DNA from: CAYVQU01 sp964453155
GTDB lineage: Bacteria; Chloroflexota; Anaerolineae; Anaerolineales; UBA11858
NCBI GenBank assembly: GCA_964453155.1
Contig: CAYVQU010000141.1
Location: 1-14,393, forward strand
Reading direction: 5' to 3'
DNA length: 14,393 nt
Shown: piece by piece, positions 1 to 7,645 of the stretch
Layout of the letters: the number at the start of each line of letters is the position of its first letter
Position numbering within the stretch: position 1 is the stretch's first letter
Made by a program: the position numbers and the translations under genes
Notes under the pieces: generated by a model
Database searches by the model: none
What the model was told of the DNA's origin: nothing
The model's input: the letters and a program-made list of their open reading frames with translations, nothing else

Positions 1-23
1 ACAAGAGTCTACACCATGACTGA

Positions 24-782
24 TCATTTGCATCCTAGATGTAGGGTAGAGAATTGAATATAAACCCAGGTAACTAAATCTTGAGCCGGAGTCCGCCCGG
101 TTTGCAGTTGAACAAATACAGTCCTTAAACCAATGAATCCGGTTATCAGTAGCCAAACTGAAGCTGAGAATATTTTCCGCGCTTCCCCAACCCAATCATT
201 CTTATTCAACAGGAGGGCAACGAACAGGCAAAAAGTGGCATACGCCCCCACCAAAACATGAAAGGATATTGCCAATCCGGAGAAAATGAAACTCCAATGG
301 TATTTGCGTCGCAAAAAAAATCCCAATGCCAGAAATACGAAGCCGTAGGCCACCGCTTTGGGATCTAAACCGCCGACAAACCATTCTTTGGCGATTAAAG
401 AGGGTCGCAAATTTAAATAGACAAACACGACCGCCAATCCCAGTGAAAACCGTAATCCTAGCGTCTTGAAGAGCAGGTTCAGCGCAAGGGCAAACAGCAG
501 ATATGTTAACAGGCGTCCAAGGATCGCGCCCCATTGAAACCCCCAAAATGTCACCAGAGGGCCAACCAATAAATTGAAGAGCTGATAGGTTTTAATTTCT
601 AAATTGAGATACCAATCATTTTTCAGCCAATCCCCCTCAATCTGCCGCTGCGCGGTCGGCAAGCGGTCAAACTCATTTTCGTGATAGCCCCCAAAGATAA
701 AAACGGCAGCGGTAATTACTACCACTATTAAAACCACCTGCCCACCAAAAATGAGCACTCGTTTGAGCGAGGTCGTCATCAT
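24..782 (-). CDS. Polytopic membrane protein, probably C-terminally truncated
   Basis: A 252-residue integral membrane protein of unknown function. A TM helix near residues 8-31 is followed by a soluble loop (GGYHENEFDRLPTAQRQ, then DWYLN). Further hydrophobic segments follow at about 65-85, 90-105, 112-128, 142-157, 165-190 and 207-222. The loop with acidic residues after TM1 resembles large GT-C-like or uncharacterised polytopic proteins, which usually have 10 or more TM segments and are longer than this. The start is ATG; the upstream gene's TGA overlaps it in ATGA, so translation is probably coupled. The last residues before the TGA (VYIQFSTLHLG) look like the region of such proteins that carries a PHH-type motif. 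Both other frames stay open from about base 40 or 34 to the window edge, so a frameshift or true truncation is possible. Function unknown. Confidence 0.7.
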   Translation of the reverse strand: MMTTSLKRVLIFGGQVVLIVVVITAAVFIFGGYHENEFDRLPTAQRQIEGDWLKNDWYLNLEIKTYQLFNLLVGPLVTFWGFQWGAILGRLLTYLLFALALNLLFKTLGLRFSLGLAVVFVYLNLRPSLIAKEWFVGGLDPKAVAYGFVFLALGFFLRRKYHWSFIFSGLAISFHVLVGAYATFCLFVALLLNKNDWVGEARKIFSASVWLLITGFIGLRTVFVQLQTGRTPAQDLVTWVYIQFSTLHLGCK

Positions 783-1477
783 TCCCCAAATTCAGATGTT
801 GATGCGGGAATCACACTGACCAAAATGAGAAAACAAACCATCCCACTCATGACCAGCATTTCACCACTATCTTCGAGGGTTCCAAAGACGAAATCCCAAG
901 TCGGGGCGGCAAAGGTTGTGGCGATGATGCTATGAAGCATATCAACCCCACCCCCAAAGAACACCAGAGCAGCCAACAAAACCGCCAAGACCCTGATATT
1001 CTTTTGCACCGCCTGGGGGCTGAAGCGATATGTCAGACCAATGAACACCAATATGGGGATCCCAACCCCCAAATAAACCAGGATTTCTCCCCAATCATTT
1101 GGCCGCAAACCCATTTTTGGCGGAATTTCTAAGGCCGTACTCAGGATTAATCCCCAGTTTTCATGCAATTTCAGGGCATCATCCGCCAGCAGGAAAGAAA
1201 ATAATCCCGCCCAACTTATATAAGCCCCTGATTTAGATTGTTTCGCCAACAGTAGACAAAATAACACCAGCCACAGTTCTTTCAGATATTGATAAAGTTC
1301 ACCGTAGCCGCGATCATATTCAATTGAAAATAACAGGTTTGAATTGATTCCGGTCGTGTAACGCAATATGTGGAGCATGATAAAAACCACATCCCCACTC
1401 AAGAAGAGGAGCAGCAATTTTTCGCCAAATTGGAGTTGAACATTCGTAAAAAATGCGGCCAAACTTTTTTTTATCAT
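779..1477 (-). CDS. Hypothetical polytopic membrane protein with DDxLKLHE motif
   Basis: A 232-residue protein I do not recognise by name. It has about six hydrophobic segments, at residues 19-39, 67-79, 85-98, 131-149, 161-177 and 207-224. Charged residues sit at membrane boundaries: D99, D100, H105 and E106 in a DDALKLHENWG motif, D128 and E131, D179 and H182 in GGGVDMLHS, and E202, D203 and E206 in EDSGEM. This Asp/His/Glu spread recalls intramembrane metal-dependent hydrolases such as the CREST superfamily, but that is only an analogy. The start is ATG, 15 bases after the CMT-A stop, and the stop overlaps the start of the next membrane protein. Its position at the end of the glycan operon suggests a cell-envelope role (inference). 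Confidence 0.75.
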   Translation of the reverse strand: MIKKSLAAFFTNVQLQFGEKLLLLFLSGDVVFIMLHILRYTTGINSNLLFSIEYDRGYGELYQYLKELWLVLFCLLLAKQSKSGAYISWAGLFSFLLADDALKLHENWGLILSTALEIPPKMGLRPNDWGEILVYLGVGIPILVFIGLTYRFSPQAVQKNIRVLAVLLAALVFFGGGVDMLHSIIATTFAAPTWDFVFGTLEDSGEMLVMSGMVCFLILVSVIPASTSEFGE

Positions 1478-1492
1478 TGCTAAGCATCCATC

Positions 1493-2647
1493 TCAGGTCA
1501 ACATAATTTGCGGGGATAAATTCAGGCCGGACAATGTCGCTCGAATTTCATTTTCATAAACGGAATTCATCAAGATGACAACCGCCGGTTGGATTTCAAC
1601 CAAGGTCTCCGGATTCACGATGATATGCCCGCTCCCCGGAATGAATTTTCCAACTTTGCGAGGGTTGATATCCACAATGGCCTGGATTTGCGAATGAGTC
1701 TTAAACACATTCAAGAAAGTGACTCCCTTGGAACCTGCCCCCCACACCACCACCCGCTGCCCAGTTTGGGCATAGCGCCTCAGGCGGGTTTGCCAGGCAG
1801 CAACTTTACGGCCATATTCCCTCTCAAAGGCCGAAACCAGGGTTTTCATGTGAGCCATTTCATCCGGCGACGGGGCCAATCCAGCGCCGGGCCACCCCGG
1901 TTGCCCCTTTAAAGTCAGAAATTGATCTGAATACGTGGCCGCAATTTGGGTTTGAACAAAATTTTGCCGGTTGAAAACCTGCCGAAGGGAGGTCGGAGTG
2001 AAATAGGAAGGATGCTCATAAATCAAATCCCAAATCCCAAGATCCCGCAGGGTATACAAGGCATTGGGGACTTCAAAAAACACCGGGGCGTTGACCTGGC
2101 GAATCAGGGCCAGCAGGTCCTGGGGGGTTGCCAGATGTTCAAGCACATGGCGGCAAACCACTAAATCAAAGGCCAGATCCAGGTTTTCGGGCCCAAAATA
2201 CCCTCGAACGAATTCGATGTTCCCCTGACCAGCGGGCTCACTGCGGGGGCCAAAACTGGGGTCGAACCCATAACCCTGGTTAGGACCAAGTTGGCACAGT
2301 AATCGCAAAAAATCACCCTGACCCGAGCCAATTTCGAGAACCTGTTTCTGCCGCAGGTCAAACTGGGCAATCAGATCGCGGGCCACTCGCTCTGCATACT
2401 GGCGAAAGCGAGCTGAAAAGAAAAGTGAATTCTCGTAATCAGGGTCATATTTGACCTTGTCGGGATCAAACGCACGATTGAAGATATGGGTACACTTCCG
2501 ACAAAAAACCAGGTCAATGGCGCCGCGCGGCGCCTTCAGGGCCGCCGGGCGAGTATCCCAGAGCCGGTTGCAATGGACCGGCACCGCTGGGATGGACACC
2601 AAATCCAACCAATCGCGGGCCGCACATACCGGGCAGGATTTAATCAT
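1493..2647 (-). CDS. Zinc-type class I SAM C-methyltransferase (CMT-A)
   Basis: A 384-residue protein with the three-part architecture of NDP-sugar C-methyltransferases. An N-terminal zinc-binding domain (Methyltransf_13 type) has C5/C8 and C49/C52. A SAM-binding Rossmann domain carries LEIGSGQGDF at 104-113, RHVLEHL at 166-172 and FEVPN at 191-195. A C-terminal Methyltransf_14-like Rossmann domain has VVWGAGSKGVTFL near 300-312 and DINPRKVGKFIPGSG at 326-340. The likely substrate is a nucleotide-linked keto-deoxysugar in the cytoplasm (family knowledge plus inference). The loop that is usually YHEH reads IYEH at 209-212, so the glutamate and last histidine remain but the leading tyrosine is isoleucine. 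It is a close tandem paralogue of the gene immediately upstream. Its ATG overlaps that gene's TAA by 8 bases, which suggests translational coupling; no strong Shine-Dalgarno is seen. Substrate and methylated carbon cannot be assigned. Confidence 0.88.
   Translation of the reverse strand: MIKSCPVCAARDWLDLVSIPAVPVHCNRLWDTRPAALKAPRGAIDLVFCRKCTHIFNRAFDPDKVKYDPDYENSLFFSARFRQYAERVARDLIAQFDLRQKQVLEIGSGQGDFLRLLCQLGPNQGYGFDPSFGPRSEPAGQGNIEFVRGYFGPENLDLAFDLVVCRHVLEHLATPQDLLALIRQVNAPVFFEVPNALYTLRDLGIWDLIYEHPSYFTPTSLRQVFNRQNFVQTQIAATYSDQFLTLKGQPGWPGAGLAPSPDEMAHMKTLVSAFEREYGRKVAAWQTRLRRYAQTGQRVVVWGAGSKGVTFLNVFKTHSQIQAIVDINPRKVGKFIPGSGHIIVNPETLVEIQPAVVILMNSVYENEIRATLSGLNLSPQIMLT
1655..1672. repeat. 18-bp direct repeat copy 1 (within CMT-A, DINPRK region)
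   Basis: TTTGCGAGGGTTGATATC occurs here and again at 2817-2834 in CMT-B. Both copies encode the DINPRK motif on the minus strand in the same frame, so this is a relic of the tandem duplication or gene conversion rather than an independent element. Confidence 0.7.
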
Positions 2648-3827
2648 GAGTTTCGGTCACCAACACGAGTTCAGGATGCAGCCCCATCCGATCGAGATCG
2701 GCTTGAATTTCGGGCTGGTAAATGGGGTTAAGGATGATAACGACCTCTGGTTGGTAAGTCTGCAACAACGCGGGGGAGACAATCTGCTGCCCAGTTCCGG
2801 CGATAAAGTGACCGTGTTTGCGAGGGTTGATATCGACGCAGTATTCAATCTCAGTGCTGATGCCCAGAGTGGTCAGAAATGCCACCGCCTTCGAGCCGCC
2901 ACCCCATAGAACTACCTTATGCTCGCGCGCTTGTAGCGCGGCAAAATAGCTGCGCCAGGCGGCCAAGCGCGGCTGAATTTTCTCCTGGAAAATCATCATT
3001 TGGGCTGACAAGAGACCTAAATCTGATGGGGGCGACGCATCTTTCTGCTCGTCGGAGGACGCTAACTGGGCCGCGATCATGACATACTGACCCCCGTAAT
3101 CGGTCCAACAGTCCAAAATCCGAAAATCGTGAAACTGGAAGAGATACTGCAAAGATTCGGGCGTGAAATAAGAACAATGTTCGTAGTAAATATCCCAAAA
3201 TGCGATTTCCTTGAAAATCCGGTGGGTGTCGGGGACTTGAAAGAACACCACCGCGCGGGGATTATGGGCCAGCGCAGTGAGCACCATCTCCAAAAACTTG
3301 GCCACTGGGGCGATATGTTCCAGAGTCATTTTGCAGACCAAGAAATCGACCGGGAGTTGAGCATAAGCGGGCGAATAAAAATCTGAGATGAAGCGTAAGT
3401 TGGCCGTGGACTTGATACGTCCCGGACGGTAGGCAGGGTCAAAACCCACCCCCTGATTCCCCCCCAACTCACATAACAGGGTTAAAAATTCCCCCATCCC
3501 ACAACCAATTTCGATAATCTGTTTGTTGTGGAGATCAAAACGACTGATTAAGTCTGCGGCTAAACGGCGGGAAAAATTATCGAAAGTTGGAGAGCAACTT
3601 TGGGTACTTTCATAGTCGCCATCATACTCCTGACGCTCCGGTTCAAAGGCCGTATTCGCAATCAGGCCGCAAGCATCACAAAATCCCAACCGAATATCCC
3701 CTGTCGGATAAGCTAAGGCCTGGGCGCGAGTTTCCAATTGGATCACACTGTGAAGAGGGAGCGCGGTGAGGCGATAAAACTCTCGAAGAGGCGTCTGCCC
3801 ACAACCCAGACAAAAATCAGGATTCAT
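2640..3827 (-). CDS. Zinc-type class I SAM C-methyltransferase (CMT-B)
   Basis: A 395-residue paralogue of CMT-A. The zinc-binding domain has C6/C9 and C50/C53. SAM motif I is IEIGCGMGEF at 105-114. MTLEHI at 167-172 matches the conserved E-H pair, the catalytic-loop region reads YYEH at 214-217, and the C-terminal domain has VLWGGGSKAVAFL at 306-318 and DINPRKHGHFIAGTG at 332-346. Shared blocks with CMT-A include DLIxxFDL, FLxLLCxLGxNQGxGFDP and SYFTPxSL, so the pair probably arose by tandem duplication. The start is ATG with GAGGA upstream (7-base spacing), and it overlaps the end of the Methyltransf_24-like gene by 11 bases. Likely role: C-methylation of a nucleotide-linked sugar intermediate. 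The pair may act on different carbons or different sugars (inference). Confidence 0.88.
   Translation of the reverse strand: MNPDFCLGCGQTPLREFYRLTALPLHSVIQLETRAQALAYPTGDIRLGFCDACGLIANTAFEPERQEYDGDYESTQSCSPTFDNFSRRLAADLISRFDLHNKQIIEIGCGMGEFLTLLCELGGNQGVGFDPAYRPGRIKSTANLRFISDFYSPAYAQLPVDFLVCKMTLEHIAPVAKFLEMVLTALAHNPRAVVFFQVPDTHRIFKEIAFWDIYYEHCSYFTPESLQYLFQFHDFRILDCWTDYGGQYVMIAAQLASSDEQKDASPPSDLGLLSAQMMIFQEKIQPRLAAWRSYFAALQAREHKVVLWGGGSKAVAFLTTLGISTEIEYCVDINPRKHGHFIAGTGQQIVSPALLQTYQPEVVIILNPIYQPEIQADLDRMGLHPELVLVTETHD
2817..2834. repeat. 18-bp direct repeat copy 2 (within CMT-B, DINPRK region)
   Basis: An exact copy of the 18-base sequence at 1655-1672 lies about 1.16 kb away in the paralogous gene. 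Its spacing equals about one gene length, as expected for tandem paralogues. It could serve as a site for recombination that fuses the two genes. Confidence 0.7.
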
Positions 3828-4401
3828 GCAATTTCCTCAAAACATATTGGGAGCGGATCACCGTTTCCAGGCGAACTTGCCCGGCCGCGACAAATTCGGT
3901 CACTGCGGTGCGAACGGGATACCCCGCGCCGCCGCCCCAATCATAGTCATCACCGACGATAAAGCCACCCGGCTTCACCTTATGAAAATAAATTTCCAGA
4001 TCGTTTTTTACCGGTTCATAGAAATGGTTCGCATCCAGGTAAACCCAATCCAACGTTTCAGCTGGAATTTGAGCGCCAATTTCAGAAGAAAATGCCCGTA
4101 GAACTGTGACATTGGGCCGCGTTCCCAGTTCAGCCTGAACCTGGGTGTACATGCTCTCAAAGAAAACCTGCCGGGTACCAGGGTCTTCCTGGCCAACCGG
4201 ATCAAACTCGGGTTGGTACTGCCAGCAATCCACCAGATATAAATGGTGGGGAAGGGTGTGTTTTAAAATAAGACGGCTGAAATCCCCCCGCCAGACCCCG
4301 ATCTCAGCGCAAACGGCCTGGGTTGGCAGCAGGCGCAAAACGGCCAACCGGCTGCGGTGCCGGGTGCGAAAGAGGCGGTGGTACAGTCTGCGGATTGACA
4401 T
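3817..4401 (-). CDS. Class I SAM methyltransferase, TylF/Methyltransf_24-like
   Basis: A 194-residue protein with one SAM-binding Rossmann domain. Motif I is AEIGVWRGDFS at 32-42. An acidic residue at the end of strand 2 lies in LVDCW at 56-60. VYLDANHFYEPVKNDLE at 120-136 and GGFIVGDDY at 145-153 match the metal-dependent O-methyltransferase pattern of the TylF/Methyltransf_24 group, where D123, D151 and D152 are candidate metal ligands. The family methylates sugar hydroxyls or related small molecules, so an O-methylation of a sugar or glycan residue is the natural guess here. At 194 residues it is shorter than macrocin O-methyltransferase. The ATG start is preceded by a purine-rich AGAGAGGGGGG tract, and the gene lies 11 bases after the CMT-C stop. 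The Arg/His-rich N-terminus (residues 4-18) may be membrane- or polyanion-associated. Confidence 0.82.
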   Translation of the reverse strand: MSIRRLYHRLFRTRHRSRLAVLRLLPTQAVCAEIGVWRGDFSRLILKHTLPHHLYLVDCWQYQPEFDPVGQEDPGTRQVFFESMYTQVQAELGTRPNVTVLRAFSSEIGAQIPAETLDWVYLDANHFYEPVKNDLEIYFHKVKPGGFIVGDDYDWGGGAGYPVRTAVTEFVAAGQVRLETVIRSQYVLRKLHES

Positions 4402-4412
4402 ATCCCCCCTCT

Positions 4413-5633
4413 CTATACAATTTGGGGTTCAGGAATGGGAATGATAAACCGGCCGCCGCGCTGCTGATATTCGGCCTGCTGCTGGATGATCTCTGCAGCG
4501 AAATTCCAAGCCAAAACGAGCACGTAATCGGGCTGGTCGGCCAGCAAACGTTCAGGAGGATGAATTTCGAGCTGATTCCCTCCCATATAACGACCATGTT
4601 TAAAAGGATTGAGGTCGACAATATAGTCTAGATGACGGGCGCCGATGCCGAAATAACTCAACAAGGTCGTGGCTTTGGCCGCGGCACCATAACCGACAAT
4701 AGCAGCCCCCTCAGCTTTGCATGCGTCCAAAATTTGAAGCAGTTGGGTGCGGATGGCCGCTACCCGGTCGGCAAAGCGCTGGTAATAGTCCGCCGAATTC
4801 AACCCCAATTCCTGTTCTTGGGACAGCAAATGTTCGACCGTCGGGCGCGGGGCGGGATTTTTCTCAACATACAACCTGAGTGAACCCCCATGAGTTGGCA
4901 GCCGGCGAACTGCGTTCAGATACAATCCATGCCGTTGAAAGAGACGGTCGAGGGCTGTCACCGAGAAATAGCATAAATGTTGATGGTAGATTGTGTCGAA
5001 CTCGTTTTTTTCAATCAGGTCGACCAGATAGGGTACCTCGATGACGATTTGGCCATCAGCTTTCAAGAGCGTATGCAGCCCCTGAACCACCCCATTCAAA
5101 TCGGGAACATGAGCCAGGACATTGTTGGCCAAGATCAAATCAGCGCGCTGCCCGTCTGTCCACAATTGGGTAGCCAGTTCGGTTCCAAAGAATTCTTCCA
5201 AGGTCGGCACTCCGGCCTGACGGGCGGCTGCAGCCGGACCATCCGCCGGGTCAATGCCCAAAACGGGAATACCATGTTCAACAAAATTCCGCAGTAAATA
5301 GCCATCGTTGCTGGCAATTTCCACTACCAGACTTTCCGGACCTAAATCCCGGGTTGTTATCAACTCCAGGGCATTTTCCCGGCAGTGAGACAACCAGGCC
5401 GGTGACACAGATGAGAAATAAGGGTAATCTTCGCAGAACAAAATCTGGGGATCGACGCTGACCGTAATCTGAACCAAAGTACATGCCGGGCAATACACCA
5501 AATCTAAGGGAGCGGTGATTTCAGGTGCGGCCAACTGAGCGGCAGTTAATAAACGGTCAGCGAGTGGGGTTTTTCCAAAAGAGATTATTTCTTCAAGCGA
5601 AGTAGCGCCACACGAGCGACAAAATGAATCCAT
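4413..5633 (-). CDS. NDP-hexose C-methyltransferase, TylCIII/NovU/TcaB9-like (CMT-C)
   Basis: A 406-residue protein, the most canonical sugar C-methyltransferase of the three. The zinc domain has C5/C8 and C48/C51. DYPYFSSVS is at 69-77, SAM motif VEIASNDGYLL at 104-114, NVLAHVPDLN at 171-180, EVPYLVDLIEKNEFDTIYHQH at 199-219 and HGGSLR at 248-253. The C-terminal Methyltransf_14-like domain has IVGYGAAAKATTLL at 312-325 and DLNPFKHGRYMGG at 340-352. By family knowledge this group methylates C3 (or C5) of TDP- or other NDP-4-keto-deoxysugars after enolate formation. The usual YHEH loop reads YHQH here, with Gln218 replacing Glu. The ATG start has a good AGGAAG five bases upstream, 20 bases after the stop of the secreted-protein gene. 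It is clearly more distant from CMT-A and CMT-B than they are from each other. Confidence 0.92.
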   Translation of the reverse strand: MDSFCRSCGATSLEEIISFGKTPLADRLLTAAQLAAPEITAPLDLVYCPACTLVQITVSVDPQILFCEDYPYFSSVSPAWLSHCRENALELITTRDLGPESLVVEIASNDGYLLRNFVEHGIPVLGIDPADGPAAAARQAGVPTLEEFFGTELATQLWTDGQRADLILANNVLAHVPDLNGVVQGLHTLLKADGQIVIEVPYLVDLIEKNEFDTIYHQHLCYFSVTALDRLFQRHGLYLNAVRRLPTHGGSLRLYVEKNPAPRPTVEHLLSQEQELGLNSADYYQRFADRVAAIRTQLLQILDACKAEGAAIVGYGAAAKATTLLSYFGIGARHLDYIVDLNPFKHGRYMGGNQLEIHPPERLLADQPDYVLVLAWNFAAEIIQQQAEYQQRGGRFIIPIPEPQIV

Positions 5634-5653
5634 AATGCTTCCTAAATTTGGCT

Positions 5654-7645
5654 CTATCGTAAAATAAGAGGAAAGTAAAGTGAATAAGGCCAGATTCTTT
5701 CAACGTAAACCTCGCCAAAAGTTGAATCCAGTTGGTGAGTCAATAATAAGAATGAGCCATTGGCCGGACCATCGGTGCGTTCATAGCTCAAATCCCAACC
5801 GACCGGTTCCGCTTCGGAAGCGGGGGCCCACACCTTAACACTGTAAGTGCTACCGGTATCCCCGGTTTCGACCTGCATTTTCATCAGATAGGTGGTTTCT
5901 AAATCCCAACTGTGGGTCGTGGTGATGCCTTCCACAAAGAACTCGAGGAGATCCCGGCGCATCCAGGCCAGTTCGCCTAACGGCTCCCAGCCACATTTGG
6001 GTTGACCACAATTAACCGGGGTGTCGGTGTGCCCATCCCAACGGAAGAGTAATCCGATACCGCTGTTATAGGCAAAGGACGAATGCACCGTGATGGGCAC
6101 AGTGACAATATAATCCGTCCAGGTGCGGTCACCAATGGCAATTAAACGATCGTAACCTTGGCGCGTATTCCGGATGCCATCACCCGTCAGAGTCCATTCC
6201 CCATCAACGATCTGGGCCGCATGTTGGAGTTCTTGGGAAGTGGAGATATTGCCCCAATCCAAAATGTATGGCAAGGGCCACACCGTACCCGCCGTATAAT
6301 TTAGGGTCACCGTGACCTGACTAGTATGGCTATACGCATTTATCGCGGTAATCACGACTTTGTTTTCCCCAGTCGATAAATCGGCGGTAGCTATATCGAC
6401 GTTGAAGTCCCCCTCCTCGTCCAAACGACGGGAATCGGGGCCCATCTCCAAGTCTACCGGGCTAGCCTCATTGAGGGAATAGTAGAATGAGTTGATCTCA
6501 TTAGTATCAGTCACATTGCCCACAATATTTACCCAGGGTTGGGGTTGTCCTAACCCGCCGAAATGCTGGTCGGTGCCGTACCAAACCGACAGATCCGGAC
6601 CGTCATTGACAATGGTCACCGGAATATCCGTGGTTTGATCCCAACGATCACCGGCATCTTTGGCGCGCAGGCGAAAATGATACGTCTCCCCAGGGATCAA
6701 TCCGGTGATCACTTGTGAGTGGGCATAGATCAGGCCGCCAGTCTCGGTGACGATGGTGCCATAGCCCAAATCCAGACCATATTCCAGTGAGCCAATGGCG
6801 GGTTCATCGGTATGCCAGGTGAAGGTGATAGATGCGGTTGGAGAGTTAAGCTCATATTGATCCGCATGAATAAAAGGTTCCTGGGTATCGGTACCGACTA
6901 CCCCATCTTCGGCACTAATAGGATCATTGGAAACCTCGAAATAATCCACATTGGCCGTATATTCGGGAGAGAAACCTTCGGAATTGTCATGATTTCCAGC
7001 GAAAACACCAATTTGATCGACTGTCACAGTCGACGTGAAACTCCCCACCAAATTCCAGGAAGACCCGTCTTCAGAATACGAATACGTCCAAGTCGTTGCA
7101 CTGCGGGCAACCCGCAGAAATATGGTCGAACCACTCAAATCTACCTGTAAATCCAGGATTCCAACCGAGTCCCCAGCCAGGGTTTCGGCGACGAAGAAAT
7201 AGTTCTTGCCATAACGGAAATGATTGCCGAAGCGCAACCAGTTGTCGGCATCCTGTTCTACCAATAGGCCCTGCATCTCAAAGGTGGAATTCGGTACCGA
7301 ATCAATTTTCACCGTCATGGTGAAATCGGTATTGGCGGCCGCTTGCATAACCCGGACTGAATTGTTCGTATCCCAGGGATTGTGCGAATTACCTTCGCCC
7401 TCGGGAGCCGTAATTTCCAAATGGGCATCCCCGCCGACATTTGTGATTTCGATATAACCATCCCCCACCGGATTATCTAAGCTCCAATGGGTCGCCAGGT
7501 TATTCTGATTAAAGTCATCGGAAACAGGATTGGCGGTTTCACTGGCGCGGACAAAAAGGGGTTTAAGGCCCAAAAAATAGATACCGAGCGGTAGTGTGAA
7601 CGAAATCAGTATCAAGAAATAACGTTTTGTCAATCGAAAAGTCAT
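5654..7645 (-). CDS. Secreted concanavalin-like / FN3 / Ig-like multidomain protein with FPLILR tail
   Basis: A 663-residue exported protein when started at the ATG at 7645, which has GGTGG nine bases upstream. An in-frame TTG at 7684 would add 13 residues that weaken the signal peptide. Residues 1-33 form a signal peptide or anchor (basic TFRLTKR, then a hydrophobic run, then ASET). Residues about 42-243 resemble a beta-sandwich DUF1349/concanavalin-like glycan-binding domain (SDDFNQNNLATHWSL, GLLVEQDADNWLRFG, YSEDGSSW). About 255-345 is an FN3 domain (ITFTWHTDEPAIGSLEYGL, ITGLIPGETYHFRLRAKD). About 350-450 is an Ig-like domain, and 455-650 is a second laminin-G-like sandwich with a CGQPKC pair. 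The protein ends YSLYFPLILR. No catalytic motif is obvious, so it is probably a carbohydrate-binding or surface-structural protein. It sits inside the sugar-enzyme operon, between the SDR and CMT-C. Confidence 0.85.
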   Translation of the reverse strand: MTFRLTKRYFLILISFTLPLGIYFLGLKPLFVRASETANPVSDDFNQNNLATHWSLDNPVGDGYIEITNVGGDAHLEITAPEGEGNSHNPWDTNNSVRVMQAAANTDFTMTVKIDSVPNSTFEMQGLLVEQDADNWLRFGNHFRYGKNYFFVAETLAGDSVGILDLQVDLSGSTIFLRVARSATTWTYSYSEDGSSWNLVGSFTSTVTVDQIGVFAGNHDNSEGFSPEYTANVDYFEVSNDPISAEDGVVGTDTQEPFIHADQYELNSPTASITFTWHTDEPAIGSLEYGLDLGYGTIVTETGGLIYAHSQVITGLIPGETYHFRLRAKDAGDRWDQTTDIPVTIVNDGPDLSVWYGTDQHFGGLGQPQPWVNIVGNVTDTNEINSFYYSLNEASPVDLEMGPDSRRLDEEGDFNVDIATADLSTGENKVVITAINAYSHTSQVTVTLNYTAGTVWPLPYILDWGNISTSQELQHAAQIVDGEWTLTGDGIRNTRQGYDRLIAIGDRTWTDYIVTVPITVHSSFAYNSGIGLLFRWDGHTDTPVNCGQPKCGWEPLGELAWMRRDLLEFFVEGITTTHSWDLETTYLMKMQVETGDTGSTYSVKVWAPASEAEPVGWDLSYERTDGPANGSFLLLTHQLDSTFGEVYVERIWPYSLYFPLILR

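Noticed and set aside
932..3962. Many 60-150 residue plus-strand open frames opposite the methyltransferase genes
   Set aside because: They are antisense to genes with clear family motifs, lack RBSs and recognisable domains, and have shadow-type composition rich in Arg, Pro and Gly.
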